NCBI GenBank assembly: GCA_020343675.1 | Contig: CP070806.1 | Coordinates: 3,853,510 to 3,903,859 of the forward strand | Reading direction: 5' to 3' | DNA length: 50,350 nt | Origin: Phycisphaerales bacterium | Lineage (GTDB): Bacteria > Planctomycetota > Phycisphaerae > Sedimentisphaerales > Anaerobacaceae | Notes under the pieces: model-generated | Seen by the model: only the letters and a program-made list of their open reading frames with translations | Told to the model about the DNA's origin: nothing | The model's database searches: none | Made by a program: the position numbers and the translations under genes | In this document: one piece after another, positions 34,362 to 42,820 of the stretch | Layout: every line of letters starts with the position of its first letter | How positions within the stretch are numbered: position 1 is the first letter of the stretch

Positions 34362-36044
34362 ATGATATGCACTAATCACATCCATTGGGTCTTTGCGGGC
34401 CTGATGGTCACCGCGGAGGCAGCTCTGGCATCGACGGCCGGGGTTTATGATATTCGAGACTACGGTGCGGCCGGCAACGGTCAGACCCTCGATACGCCGG
34501 CAATCCAAAAGGCCATCGAAGCCTGTGAGGCCGCGGGCGGCGGCCAGGTTCTTTTCCCGCCCGGCAGATACCTCTCGGGCACGGTGCATCTCAAGAGCCG
34601 CGTGACGCTGTATCTCGAAGCGGGCGCCACGCTGGTCGGGACCAAGAGTCTCGATCAGTATCAGCATCCGATACTTCCGGCGTTCCTGCCCGAAGCCAAA
34701 TGGGGCAAGTGGCACCGGGCCTTAATCCTCGGCGACGGGATAGAAGATATCGCCGTTGCCGGAGAGGGGGTCATCGACGGCAACAAGGTTTTCGACCCGA
34801 CCGGCGAAGAACGGATGCGCGGCCCGCACACGTTTGTGTTCATCAATTGCCGCAACGTTTCGGTCCGCGACGTATCGTTCGTGGATTCGGCCAACTACGC
34901 TGTCTTCTTTCAGGTCAGTGACCACGTGGAGATTCGCAATGTCACATTTACCGGCGGCTGGGATGGCGTGCATTTTCGCGGCGGCCCGGGCCGGCCCTGC
35001 CGGGATGTGAGCATCGTGGGCTGCCGGTTCTTCACGGGGGACGACTCGATTGCGGGCCGTTATTGGGAAAGTACATTGATTTCCGGCTGCATCGTGAATT
35101 CCTCATGCAATGGGATCCGGCTCATCGGCCCGGCTGCGCATCTGATCATCCACGACTGTCTCTTCTACGGTCCCGGTGTGCGTCCCCATCGCTCGTCGAA
35201 GCGAAACAACATGCTCGCCGGCCTCAATCTCCAGCCCGGTGCGTGGGACGCAACCAAAGGCACGCTCGACGATGTGCAGATCTCCGATGTTACCATGCAC
35301 AATGTTTCGACGCCGTTTCACTTTTCGCTCAAACCCGGCAACACAGCCGGCAATATTGTCGTCAGTCGCGTGACGGCCACCGGTGTGTACCGGGCCGCGT
35401 CTTCGATTGAAAGCTGGGCGCAGACGCCGTTCACGAATGTCATCTTTCGGGATGTGACGATTCAATACGCCGGTGGAGGGACGCGCAAACAAGCCCGCAC
35501 GAACGTCAAATCACCCGGCGTCGATGCCCGGGCGCTGCCGGCGTGGGGATTCTATGCCCGGAACGTCGATTCGCTCCAGTTTGACAACGTCCGGCTGCGC
35601 TGCGAAAAAGAGGACCTTCGGCCCGTGCTGATCTGCGACGGTGTTAACCGACTTACACTCGACGGCTTCAGGTTTCGCCGCTCTGCAGGCGCCGCCGAGC
35701 CGCTTATCTTGAGCGGTGTTGAACAGCTTGCCGTTCACGACAGTGGCCTCTCGATTGTTCAGCCCCGGTTTCGGGATATGGAGCTTGTGACACAGGATAG
35801 TTCGGACCGTTTCGTGGCGGGCGGGAAATATGCCGTGAGCGTGATTATGGAAAACGGCAACGAGCAAGGACTTGCCCGGATCGAGCTGATGGCGGACGAG
35901 CAAAAGACGACGCGTTGGGTGTGGCTGGAGCCGGGCGAGGAGAGGAAGGTGGTTTTCGATGGATTAGCCACCCCGGATGCCGGGACGCACCAGGTCACGG
36001 TGGGGGATCTGACCGCGAGTCTGATTGTCAAGGAGCGGCAATAG
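34362..36044 (+). CDS. GH28-like/pectate-lyase-superfamily beta-helix protein, secreted
   Basis: A 560-residue protein with a leader (WVFAGLMVTAEAALAS). Residues ~28-440 form a right-handed parallel beta-helix, with the N-terminal D-Y-G-A-A-G-N-G motif of polygalacturonase-like proteins and the aspartate pair T-G-D227-D228-S. The following G-H-G and R-I-K motifs of true GH28 enzymes are not preserved (C-N-G and R-L-I at the matching places), so the substrate or mechanism may differ. The C-terminal ~100 residues resemble a CARDB-like beta-sandwich. It probably cleaves an acidic polysaccharide outside the cell. GGAG eight bases upstream supports the start. Confidence 0.8.
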   Translation: MICTNHIHWVFAGLMVTAEAALASTAGVYDIRDYGAAGNGQTLDTPAIQKAIEACEAAGGGQVLFPPGRYLSGTVHLKSRVTLYLEAGATLVGTKSLDQYQHPILPAFLPEAKWGKWHRALILGDGIEDIAVAGEGVIDGNKVFDPTGEERMRGPHTFVFINCRNVSVRDVSFVDSANYAVFFQVSDHVEIRNVTFTGGWDGVHFRGGPGRPCRDVSIVGCRFFTGDDSIAGRYWESTLISGCIVNSSCNGIRLIGPAAHLIIHDCLFYGPGVRPHRSSKRNNMLAGLNLQPGAWDATKGTLDDVQISDVTMHNVSTPFHFSLKPGNTAGNIVVSRVTATGVYRAASSIESWAQTPFTNVIFRDVTIQYAGGGTRKQARTNVKSPGVDARALPAWGFYARNVDSLQFDNVRLRCEKEDLRPVLICDGVNRLTLDGFRFRRSAGAAEPLILSGVEQLAVHDSGLSIVQPRFRDMELVTQDSSDRFVAGGKYAVSVIMENGNEQGLARIELMADEQKTTRWVWLEPGEERKVVFDGLATPDAGTHQVTVGDLTASLIVKERQ

Positions 36045-36048
36045 AGGC

Positions 36049-36077
36049 TTGTGAACCGGAGTTGGGGCAAGTATAAT
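36049..36077 (+). promoter_or_regulatory. Candidate sigma-70-like promoter for the 36120 gene
   Basis: TTGTGA (36049-36054), a 17-base spacer and a perfect TATAAT (36072-36077) lie just after the beta-helix gene. This gives a leader of about 36 bases before ATG 36120, and suggests the oxidoreductase/transglutaminase-like pair has its own promoter. Confidence 0.6.
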
Positions 36078-36119
36078 TCCGTATGATTTCTGGCTTACTC
36101 TGCTATTTGGAGGACTATC

Positions 36120-37481
36120 ATGGATCGTCGTGAGTTACTTAAGGCCGGTGCGGCGGGGGTCGCCTTGTCCTCTCTGGCTTCGGGATGGACTATCTACGCC
36201 GGTGAACCGGCAGCGCGGAAGACGAAACGCTATGGGCTGATTGGCTGCGGCTGGTACGGTAAGAGCGCTATGTTTCGCCTGCTCCAGGTTGCGCCGGTCG
36301 AGGTGGTTGCGTTGTGCGATGTGGACTCGAAGATGCTGGCCGAGGCTGCCGAGATGGTCGCTGCTCGCCAGGGATCCGGGAAAACGCCCCGCATGTACGG
36401 TGATTACCGCGAGATGCTCAAAGCCGAACAGCTCGATATTGTTCACGTTGCAACGCCCGACCACTGGCATGCGTTAGCGATGATTGCGGCCGTCAAGGCC
36501 GGGGCGGATGTCTATGTCGAGAAGCCCATCAGCGTCGATGTCGTCGAGGGCCAGGCCATGCTCGCTGCGGCTCGAAAGTACAATCGGGTCGTGCAGGTGA
36601 ACATGCAGCGGCGCAGCACGCCGCACCTGATCGAGGCTCGCGAGAAGATCATCAAACCCGGCAGGCTCGGCAAGATCGCATACGCGGAGATTTGCTGCTA
36701 CTACCACATGCGGGCCCGGGGTAACCCACCCGATATGGATCCGCCCGAGAATCTCAATTATGACTTATGGACGGGACCGGCTCCGATGCGGCCCTACAAT
36801 TCACTGGTGCATCCGCGGCGCTGGCGCGCCTTCATGGAATACGGCAACGGCATCATCGGTGATATGTGCGTGCACATGCTCGATATGGTCCGCTGGATGC
36901 TCGATTTGGGCTGGCCCGAACGAATCGGCTCGGCCGGCGGAATCTTGGTGGACAAGGACAGCAAGGCCAATATCTCCGACACCCAGGTTGCCACATTCGA
37001 TTTCGGCAACACCCCTGTGACCTGGACACATCGGACGTGGGGAACTGCACCCGACCCGGATTATCCGTGGGCAGCCTTCATCTATGGCGAAAACGGAACG
37101 CTCAAGGCCGATGTTCACAAGTACGATTTCGTCCCCCGCGGCAAGAGCGAAGCCGCGCATGGCGATGCGCTCTATGAGTATGACAAGTATCCGGAAGACA
37201 AGACCGAGAAGGACCTCGAGCGTCACGTGGCCTCGGCCATGCGGTGGCACTGGAGGAACTTCCTGGACATGGTCGAGACGCGGGGACGGCCCGTCTCCGA
37301 TATCGAGCAGGGCTATATCACGGCCACCGCGTGCATTCTGGCCAACATCGCGTGCCGGCTCGGCCGGACATTGGTCTGGGACGCTGATAAAGGCCGGGTC
37401 GTGGGCGATGATGAGGCGAACCGCTTGTTGCGCCGGCCATATCGCCGGCCGTGGGTCCATCCCGACCCGCAAACCGTTTGA
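36120..37481 (+). CDS. Gfo/Idh/MocA oxidoreductase, exported
   Basis: A 453-residue protein with a twin-arginine leader (MDRRELLKAGAAG). It has the Rossmann motif GLIGCGWYG, ATPDHWH, V-E-K135-P and the MQRRSTPHLIEA substrate-domain entry. The RPYRRPWVHP C-terminus is typical of exported family members. It is expected to oxidise a sugar hydroxyl in the periplasm. GGAGG seven bases upstream supports the start. The next gene, encoding the transglutaminase-like protein, starts 28 bases after its stop, so the two are probably co-transcribed from the promoter at 36049-36077. Confidence 0.92.
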   Translation: MDRRELLKAGAAGVALSSLASGWTIYAGEPAARKTKRYGLIGCGWYGKSAMFRLLQVAPVEVVALCDVDSKMLAEAAEMVAARQGSGKTPRMYGDYREMLKAEQLDIVHVATPDHWHALAMIAAVKAGADVYVEKPISVDVVEGQAMLAAARKYNRVVQVNMQRRSTPHLIEAREKIIKPGRLGKIAYAEICCYYHMRARGNPPDMDPPENLNYDLWTGPAPMRPYNSLVHPRRWRAFMEYGNGIIGDMCVHMLDMVRWMLDLGWPERIGSAGGILVDKDSKANISDTQVATFDFGNTPVTWTHRTWGTAPDPDYPWAAFIYGENGTLKADVHKYDFVPRGKSEAAHGDALYEYDKYPEDKTEKDLERHVASAMRWHWRNFLDMVETRGRPVSDIEQGYITATACILANIACRLGRTLVWDADKGRVVGDDEANRLLRRPYRRPWVHPDPQTV

Positions 37482-37508
37482 ACCAGTATGCCCTTGTGAG
37501 GCACCAGC

Positions 37509-40034
37509 ATGATGCGGGAATTGAGCGCTTTTGCGTATATTGGATGGATAATACTGAGCTTTTCGAGTACGGCCCGCTCGGGTGAATGGGGCACACCGGT
37601 AAAGTGGCAAGATAACGAGTTGCCTCATGTCAGCAAATCACACGAGGAACTGATCGCCGTCGGCCGTCATGAGTATGGAGTCAAGATGGGGGGGACGGTC
37701 GATATGAATCACGCTCTCACCCGTGAGTACGGTAATTGGCGCCTCGCCTGGCAGCCCAACGAATCGCTGACCGTCGAAAACGTCGGATCGGTGCCGGCGG
37801 AGAACTGCAAAATCATCATCAATGGTCGGGGGGACTGGTACTCCATGGAGGGATTGCTGCGCGAAGCCATCGAATCGGCCAGGAACGACCAGGAGAAGGT
37901 CTATCTGATCTGGCAGTTTCTTCGCTCGAACCGCCATCACGATGATCCTTTGCATAGCGGCCGGTGGGGCGACGAGCTTCACGACCCCGTTAAGATGCTG
38001 GCGGTTTACGGTGCCGGTCTTTGCGATGACTCTGGCGCGATTGGAGCCAGCATGTACTGGGCCGCTGGCTTTCGCGAGCCCAGGCCGTTCGTTCGCGGCC
38101 TTCACGGACACATGATGTGCGAGGTCTTCGCCGAGCGACGATGGCAGTTCATGGATATCGACGAAAACGTCTTCTATCTGGACCGCGAGAATGAGCGGCC
38201 CGTTTCGGGGGACATTGTCGCCGTCGATCACGACTTAGCGCAGCGTGAGATTCACTACGGGCCGAGCTTCAGCGGCTGGGCCCGGTCAGCCAGAGCCGCC
38301 GCACTGTTCGGTCGAGATGATGGCCGAACGACGCGACTGGCCAAGGGCTACGAAATCCGCGTGAACCTGCGGCCCGCCGAGCGGATCGAATATCGATGGG
38401 ACAATATCGGCAAGTGGTCGATGAGCCAGCCAGACCGGCAGCGCCGATGGGTGGGCAACTCCCGAAAGATTTATCAACCGGCGCTGTGCACGACGGTGCC
38501 GGAAGCACAAGAAGCGCACGAGGTCTCATCCATCATCTTCGAAAGCCGGCCGGCCATCGCCGCCGAGAGCGCCGATGGAAGCATCACCTATCGCATGAGC
38601 AGCGCGTTCGTTTTTTGCGGCGGCAGCGTCACCGCCTCCTTCAATCTGCGCGACGCTTCCGACGAGGCGCGCATCGAAGCCTGGGCGATGGACAACAAAG
38701 GCGCGGACAAAACGGAGCCATTTGTCCTGTGGCATACGAACGGCCCCGGACCGAAACGAGCCGAGGTCTCGCTCGACGATGCGCTGCATCCGACCAGCGG
38801 GCCGCCGGAATATGAATTCTGGGTCCGGGTGTGTTTATCTTCCAAGAGCGGCAAGGCCGCCGCCGTCCTGACCGAATTATCTATCCGGGGCGACATCATG
38901 GTCTCGCCGATTTTTTTGCCCCGTTTGCGTCTGGGTGAGAATAAGGTGGTATATACCGACGAATCCGGTCCTGACCGAAAAGTCCGGGTGACGTATAAAT
39001 GGCACGAGACGACGGCGACGAAGCCTCCGGCCGCGCCGAAGCTGATATACCCGCCGGACCGACAGACGCTGCGCGACGATATCGTCACGTACAGGTGGCA
39101 GCCGGCGGATGACGCTGTGACCTATCATTTCCAGGTTTCTCGCGATCAGGCTTTTCGCTGGCCGTACAGGCCCAGCCTCGATGTGAGGTATGACGACGTG
39201 GAATACAGCGTGCCGTTCTGGGGGATTTACTCTCCGGAGGGTGATTATTACTGGCGCGTCCGGGCGCAAAACGACAAAGGCGTATGGGGCGACTGGAGCA
39301 AGGTCGGTACGTTCCAATGGGCCGGGCCTTGTACGCCGAGGCATGTGAAGCTCACTCCCGGCGACGGCGAATTCATCTTGTCCTGGGAGCCGAATCCTCG
39401 CGGCCAGCGCCCGGTCGCCTACGAGATTTATGGCAGCGACATCAAAGGCTTCAGCGTCAATAAGGCGTCTCATGAGGTAGAGACGCTGGGGACGGTTCCG
39501 CCCAACTGCCTGGGCCGAACCACCTCGACGCAGATGATTGTCGCAGGTCATCGAGCTGCGGAGAGCATCCCTGCCGGCGTCGAAAATCCCGACAACCTGA
39601 ATCGCTGTTACTATCGCGTCGTGGCCGTCGACGCGTACGGCACACACAGCGCCTGCAGCGCGTACGCGGAAATGCCTCACCCCTACGTCTGGACGGTTCC
39701 GCCGGCTACAGTCCATGCGGGTCGGGATTATCGTTATCAGCCTCGCCTCATTCATTCACTGGGCGATCTGCAATTCCGCTATATCGAGCCCAACTGTAGG
39801 TTCTGGGAGCGAGAGCAGCTCAGCTACCTGCTTTTGATAGCCCCGAAATGGCTCAAGATTGATCCCGAAACGGGCCTGCTTACCGGTACGGTTCCGGCTA
39901 ACAGTTCCGGGCGCCACCCCATTTCTCTCCAGGTCACCGCTACCTTCGAGAAGCGCGTCGGCAAAGACACCTTCACAGAAGACCTGCCCCCGCTAACCTG
40001 CACCCAGGATTTTGAGCTTACCGTCTCTGACTGA
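37509..40034 (+). CDS. Secreted transglutaminase-like protein with FN3/Ig-like repeats
   Basis: An 841-residue protein with a short hydrophobic N-terminus (FAYIGWIILSFSSTA). The first part carries a transglutaminase-like catalytic triad: C172 (G-L-C-D-D), H201 (L-H-G-H) and D216 or D218 (F-M-D-I-D). A beta-sandwich region follows. FN3-like repeats then appear from ~510 (YRWQPADDAVTYHFQVSRD; PVAYEIYGSDIKGF), with a cadherin/putative-Ig-type C-terminal domain from ~750 (LLTGTVPANSSGRHPISLQV). The fold includes peptidases and amidases as well as cross-linking enzymes, so the reaction is open. It could process a protein or peptidoglycan component on the cell surface. Confidence 0.75.
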   Translation: MMRELSAFAYIGWIILSFSSTARSGEWGTPVKWQDNELPHVSKSHEELIAVGRHEYGVKMGGTVDMNHALTREYGNWRLAWQPNESLTVENVGSVPAENCKIIINGRGDWYSMEGLLREAIESARNDQEKVYLIWQFLRSNRHHDDPLHSGRWGDELHDPVKMLAVYGAGLCDDSGAIGASMYWAAGFREPRPFVRGLHGHMMCEVFAERRWQFMDIDENVFYLDRENERPVSGDIVAVDHDLAQREIHYGPSFSGWARSARAAALFGRDDGRTTRLAKGYEIRVNLRPAERIEYRWDNIGKWSMSQPDRQRRWVGNSRKIYQPALCTTVPEAQEAHEVSSIIFESRPAIAAESADGSITYRMSSAFVFCGGSVTASFNLRDASDEARIEAWAMDNKGADKTEPFVLWHTNGPGPKRAEVSLDDALHPTSGPPEYEFWVRVCLSSKSGKAAAVLTELSIRGDIMVSPIFLPRLRLGENKVVYTDESGPDRKVRVTYKWHETTATKPPAAPKLIYPPDRQTLRDDIVTYRWQPADDAVTYHFQVSRDQAFRWPYRPSLDVRYDDVEYSVPFWGIYSPEGDYYWRVRAQNDKGVWGDWSKVGTFQWAGPCTPRHVKLTPGDGEFILSWEPNPRGQRPVAYEIYGSDIKGFSVNKASHEVETLGTVPPNCLGRTTSTQMIVAGHRAAESIPAGVENPDNLNRCYYRVVAVDAYGTHSACSAYAEMPHPYVWTVPPATVHAGRDYRYQPRLIHSLGDLQFRYIEPNCRFWEREQLSYLLLIAPKWLKIDPETGLLTGTVPANSSGRHPISLQVTATFEKRVGKDTFTEDLPPLTCTQDFELTVSD

Positions 40035-40171
40035 ATAGCCGTCCATGTGCCTCGCGAGAGTCACATTGTCATGCCAAGTGGAGCAGCTCAGTCGAGATAT
40101 CTGGCTGCCGACGCGACACAATGCTCCTTACGGCCAAGCCCCCATTCCTGATACAACCGACGAATCTGGAT

Positions 40172-41650
40172 TTATGCGTTTATCTCCGGCAGATTCCACC
40201 CCTTGCGGTAGGGGCGACGGATAAGCGCATCTGCGTCGGGGGCATTTTTCGCCTTCAGGGCGTCACCGTCCCATTCGATTTTTTTTCGCAAACGCACGGC
40301 GAGATTGCCGAGCAAAACCATTTCGGTAAGCTGGCCGGCGTAGTCGAAACTGGATAATGGTTTGGGGCCTCCTCTACATGCTTCGAGCCATTCGACGTCC
40401 TCATTGGGCACCCGGTGGATGGTCTTGGGGACGTTCGCGAACTGCTCGCTCCGGCGTCCCGGCATGATGATCCAATCGGTTGCGCTTCGCCGAAATGACA
40501 TCATTCCGTCATCGCCGACGAGAACCACATCCCAGCGTTTCGGGTCGTCGATGCCGGGCTGCGGCTTCTTCCTTTGTCTGCCTCTCGGGTTGACAGTCGT
40601 CTCGTCCGGATCCTTCTGCTTGACATCTTGCGTCACTTGTTCGAGCAGATTGTATGGCGCATTTTGTTTGCCGTCCTTTTGGCCGTCGTACCAGACATAT
40701 TTGACCGCAGGTCCTTCGACGGCGGCCCGTGGGCCAACGGCGCTGCCGAGGCTACCGCCGCCCATGGATTTTCGCGGGGCAAACCGGTACGTGATGGTGG
40801 ACCAGTCAGGGCCTGTCTCACGGGTCTGCCCGCCCGATTCGGCTTCGACGGACAGCGGCGCGCCCAGATCGAGTGCCCAATATGCCATGTCCATGATGTG
40901 GCACGCCATATCCCCGAGTGCGCCGGTGCCGAAGTCCCACCAGCCTCGCCATTTGAATGGAACATAGCACGCGTTGTACCGGCGCGACGGCGCCGGACCG
41001 AGCCAGAGGTCCCAGTCCAGGTCCGCCGGTTTGGGTCTGCCTGCAAGGCGCCTGCGTTCGTCGATGGCCTTCTGTCCCTGGGGCCAGATCGGCCGGTTGG
41101 TCCATGCATGCACTTCACGCACCGGGCCGATGACGCCCGCCCGCACCAGCTCAACGGCGCGGCGGATTGGCTCGCCTGCATGGGCCTGATTGCCCATCTG
41201 CGTTTGCACCTTGTAGTACCGGGCCGCACGCCTCATCAGGCGCGCCTCATGGAGCGAGTGCGTCAATGGCTTCTGGCAATACACGTGCTTGCCCAGAGCC
41301 ATCGCCATCAGGGACGCAATCGCGTGTGTATGGTCGGGTGTGCTCACCGTGACGGCGTCAATGCCCTTTTCCTTTTCGAGCATAACGCGAAAATCCGTGT
41401 AGCGTTTGGCGTCTGGGAAGCTCTCGAAGGTCTTGCCCGCCCGGGCCTGGTCCACGTCGCACAACGCGACAAATGTCCCGCCCGCTCGAGTCAAATCCCG
41501 CACTTCGCCGGCCCCCTTACCGCCGACGCCGATTCCCGCCAAATAGAAGCGGGCGTTGGCGCCCCAGACGCGCGAGGGAATGAATGTGAACGCAAAGGAA
41601 GAGGCAGCGGCCGCCACAAACTCACGACGGGAGATTGGATGATTGCGCAT
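40172..41650 (-). CDS. Gfo/Idh/MocA oxidoreductase, exported
   Basis: ATG 41650 has AAAGGA nine bases upstream and starts a Tat leader (ISRREFVAAAASSFAFTF); the upstream in-frame start at 41698 is not supported. The 492-residue protein has the Rossmann motif GIGVGGKGAGE and TPDHTHA. The catalytic motif reads Q-K127-P instead of E-K-P, which I recall from one exported planctomycete subfamily. A lysine/arginine-rich insert (PRGRQRKKPQPG) sits late in the chain. It probably oxidises a sugar hydroxyl in the periplasm. It is convergent with the transglutaminase-like gene and is followed upstream by 245 bases with no clear gene. Confidence 0.88.
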   Translation of the reverse strand: MRNHPISRREFVAAAASSFAFTFIPSRVWGANARFYLAGIGVGGKGAGEVRDLTRAGGTFVALCDVDQARAGKTFESFPDAKRYTDFRVMLEKEKGIDAVTVSTPDHTHAIASLMAMALGKHVYCQKPLTHSLHEARLMRRAARYYKVQTQMGNQAHAGEPIRRAVELVRAGVIGPVREVHAWTNRPIWPQGQKAIDERRRLAGRPKPADLDWDLWLGPAPSRRYNACYVPFKWRGWWDFGTGALGDMACHIMDMAYWALDLGAPLSVEAESGGQTRETGPDWSTITYRFAPRKSMGGGSLGSAVGPRAAVEGPAVKYVWYDGQKDGKQNAPYNLLEQVTQDVKQKDPDETTVNPRGRQRKKPQPGIDDPKRWDVVLVGDDGMMSFRRSATDWIIMPGRRSEQFANVPKTIHRVPNEDVEWLEACRGGPKPLSSFDYAGQLTEMVLLGNLAVRLRKKIEWDGDALKAKNAPDADALIRRPYRKGWNLPEINA

Positions 41651-41895
41651 CGCTTTTTTCCTTTCAACAAGATCTGATGAGTATTCGCTACGGCTCATAT
41701 CAGAATACCCCGATTTCGCTCAATTTCAAGGATCAGTCAAATCCGTCCGGAAAAGCTTTGCAGGGAGGGAGATGCCCTCTGGAATCGACTCTACGACGTC
41801 TCGAAGCACGCCGACGGTGTTGCTTGCCAAGCGACCCATGTGACAAAGATAATCCACTGTCGAGGTCTCCGAGGTCTATTCGGCCGGGCGTTCTA

Positions 41896-42792
41896 TTATG
41901 GAGAAGCATTCCTGACACAGCGAAAGCCGTAGATGTCGTAGCCGAAGCAGACATCGGCGTAACCCGGGTCCTCGTTGTAGCGATAGGCAGAGCGGCAGCT
42001 CTCGGCGCTGAACTTCCACGCGCCGCCTCGCACGACTTTGGTCTCGCCGGTCTTCGGGCCTCTCGGATCCTCCTTCGGGCTTTGTTGATAGTAATCCACC
42101 TGGTAAAAATCGTTGCACCATTCCCAGACGTTGCCGTGCATGTCGCACAGCCCCCAGGGATTCGGCGGCTTCTGACCCACAGGTTTGGGTTTGCCCCCGG
42201 AGTTCTTCTCGAACCAGGCATAATCAGTCAGTTTTGACGGATTGTCCCCGAAGAAATAGGCCGTCTTCGTTCCTGCCCGGCAGGCGTATTCCCACTCCGC
42301 TTCCGTGGGCAGCCTGTAGCCGTTCGCTTCGAAATTGCATTTCCACGTCTGTAAATCATAGCAAGGGTCGAGCCCTTCCCGTTCGGAGCGGGCGTTGCAG
42401 TATCTGGCCGCGTCGGACCATCGCATCTGCTCGACGGGATTCCCGGGGCCCTTCCAGCGGGAGGGATTCTCTCCCATCACTTTCTCGTATTGCTCTTGAG
42501 TCACCAGGTTCTTGTCCATATAGAACGGGCTGATGACAACCTCATGGGGCGCTGCATCGATTTCCGTCTGGTCTCCCATAGTGAACTGTCCGCCCGGGAT
42601 GTGAATCATGGGGACGTCCGTCTGGAGATGGCTTGCGCCGCCGGATTCGGTCTTCGATGTCCCCGGCGCATCATCCGGGGCTCTCGCGCCATCGTCCGGC
42701 GTTTGGCGCTTGCAGCCTTGAAGCACAACCAGGGTCGTAAGCAACGCAAATACAGTGGTCAAATAATGTTTCATGAGTCTCACTTTCCTCAT
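41896..42792 (-). CDS. SUMF1/FGE-like domain lipoprotein
   Basis: ATG 42792 is chosen for its lipoprotein signal (LTTLVVLQGCKR, a clean L-Q-G-C lipobox) and a GAGG just upstream; the frame is open to 43029 but overlaps the neighbouring gene. The 298-residue protein has the formylglycine-generating-enzyme fold: F-T-M-G-D, RLPTEAEWEYACRAG, D-M-H-G-N-V-W-E-W and G-F-R-C. In the active-site stretch GGAW....ESC, the first of the two copper-binding cysteines is Phe261 and only C266 remains. It is therefore probably not a working sulfatase activator, despite the four sulfatases nearby. It is co-directional with, and 28 bases downstream of, the unknown secreted gene at 42821. Confidence 0.87.
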   Translation of the reverse strand: MRKVRLMKHYLTTVFALLTTLVVLQGCKRQTPDDGARAPDDAPGTSKTESGGASHLQTDVPMIHIPGGQFTMGDQTEIDAAPHEVVISPFYMDKNLVTQEQYEKVMGENPSRWKGPGNPVEQMRWSDAARYCNARSEREGLDPCYDLQTWKCNFEANGYRLPTEAEWEYACRAGTKTAYFFGDNPSKLTDYAWFEKNSGGKPKPVGQKPPNPWGLCDMHGNVWEWCNDFYQVDYYQQSPKEDPRGPKTGETKVVRGGAWKFSAESCRSAYRYNEDPGYADVCFGYDIYGFRCVRNASP

Positions 42793-42820
42793 CTTCGCCT
42801 CTTGACGCCGACAGTTGCGA

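Noticed and set aside
38877-39755. Long open frame opposite the transglutaminase-like gene
   Set aside because: Arginine/valine-rich shadow sequence without recognisable features.
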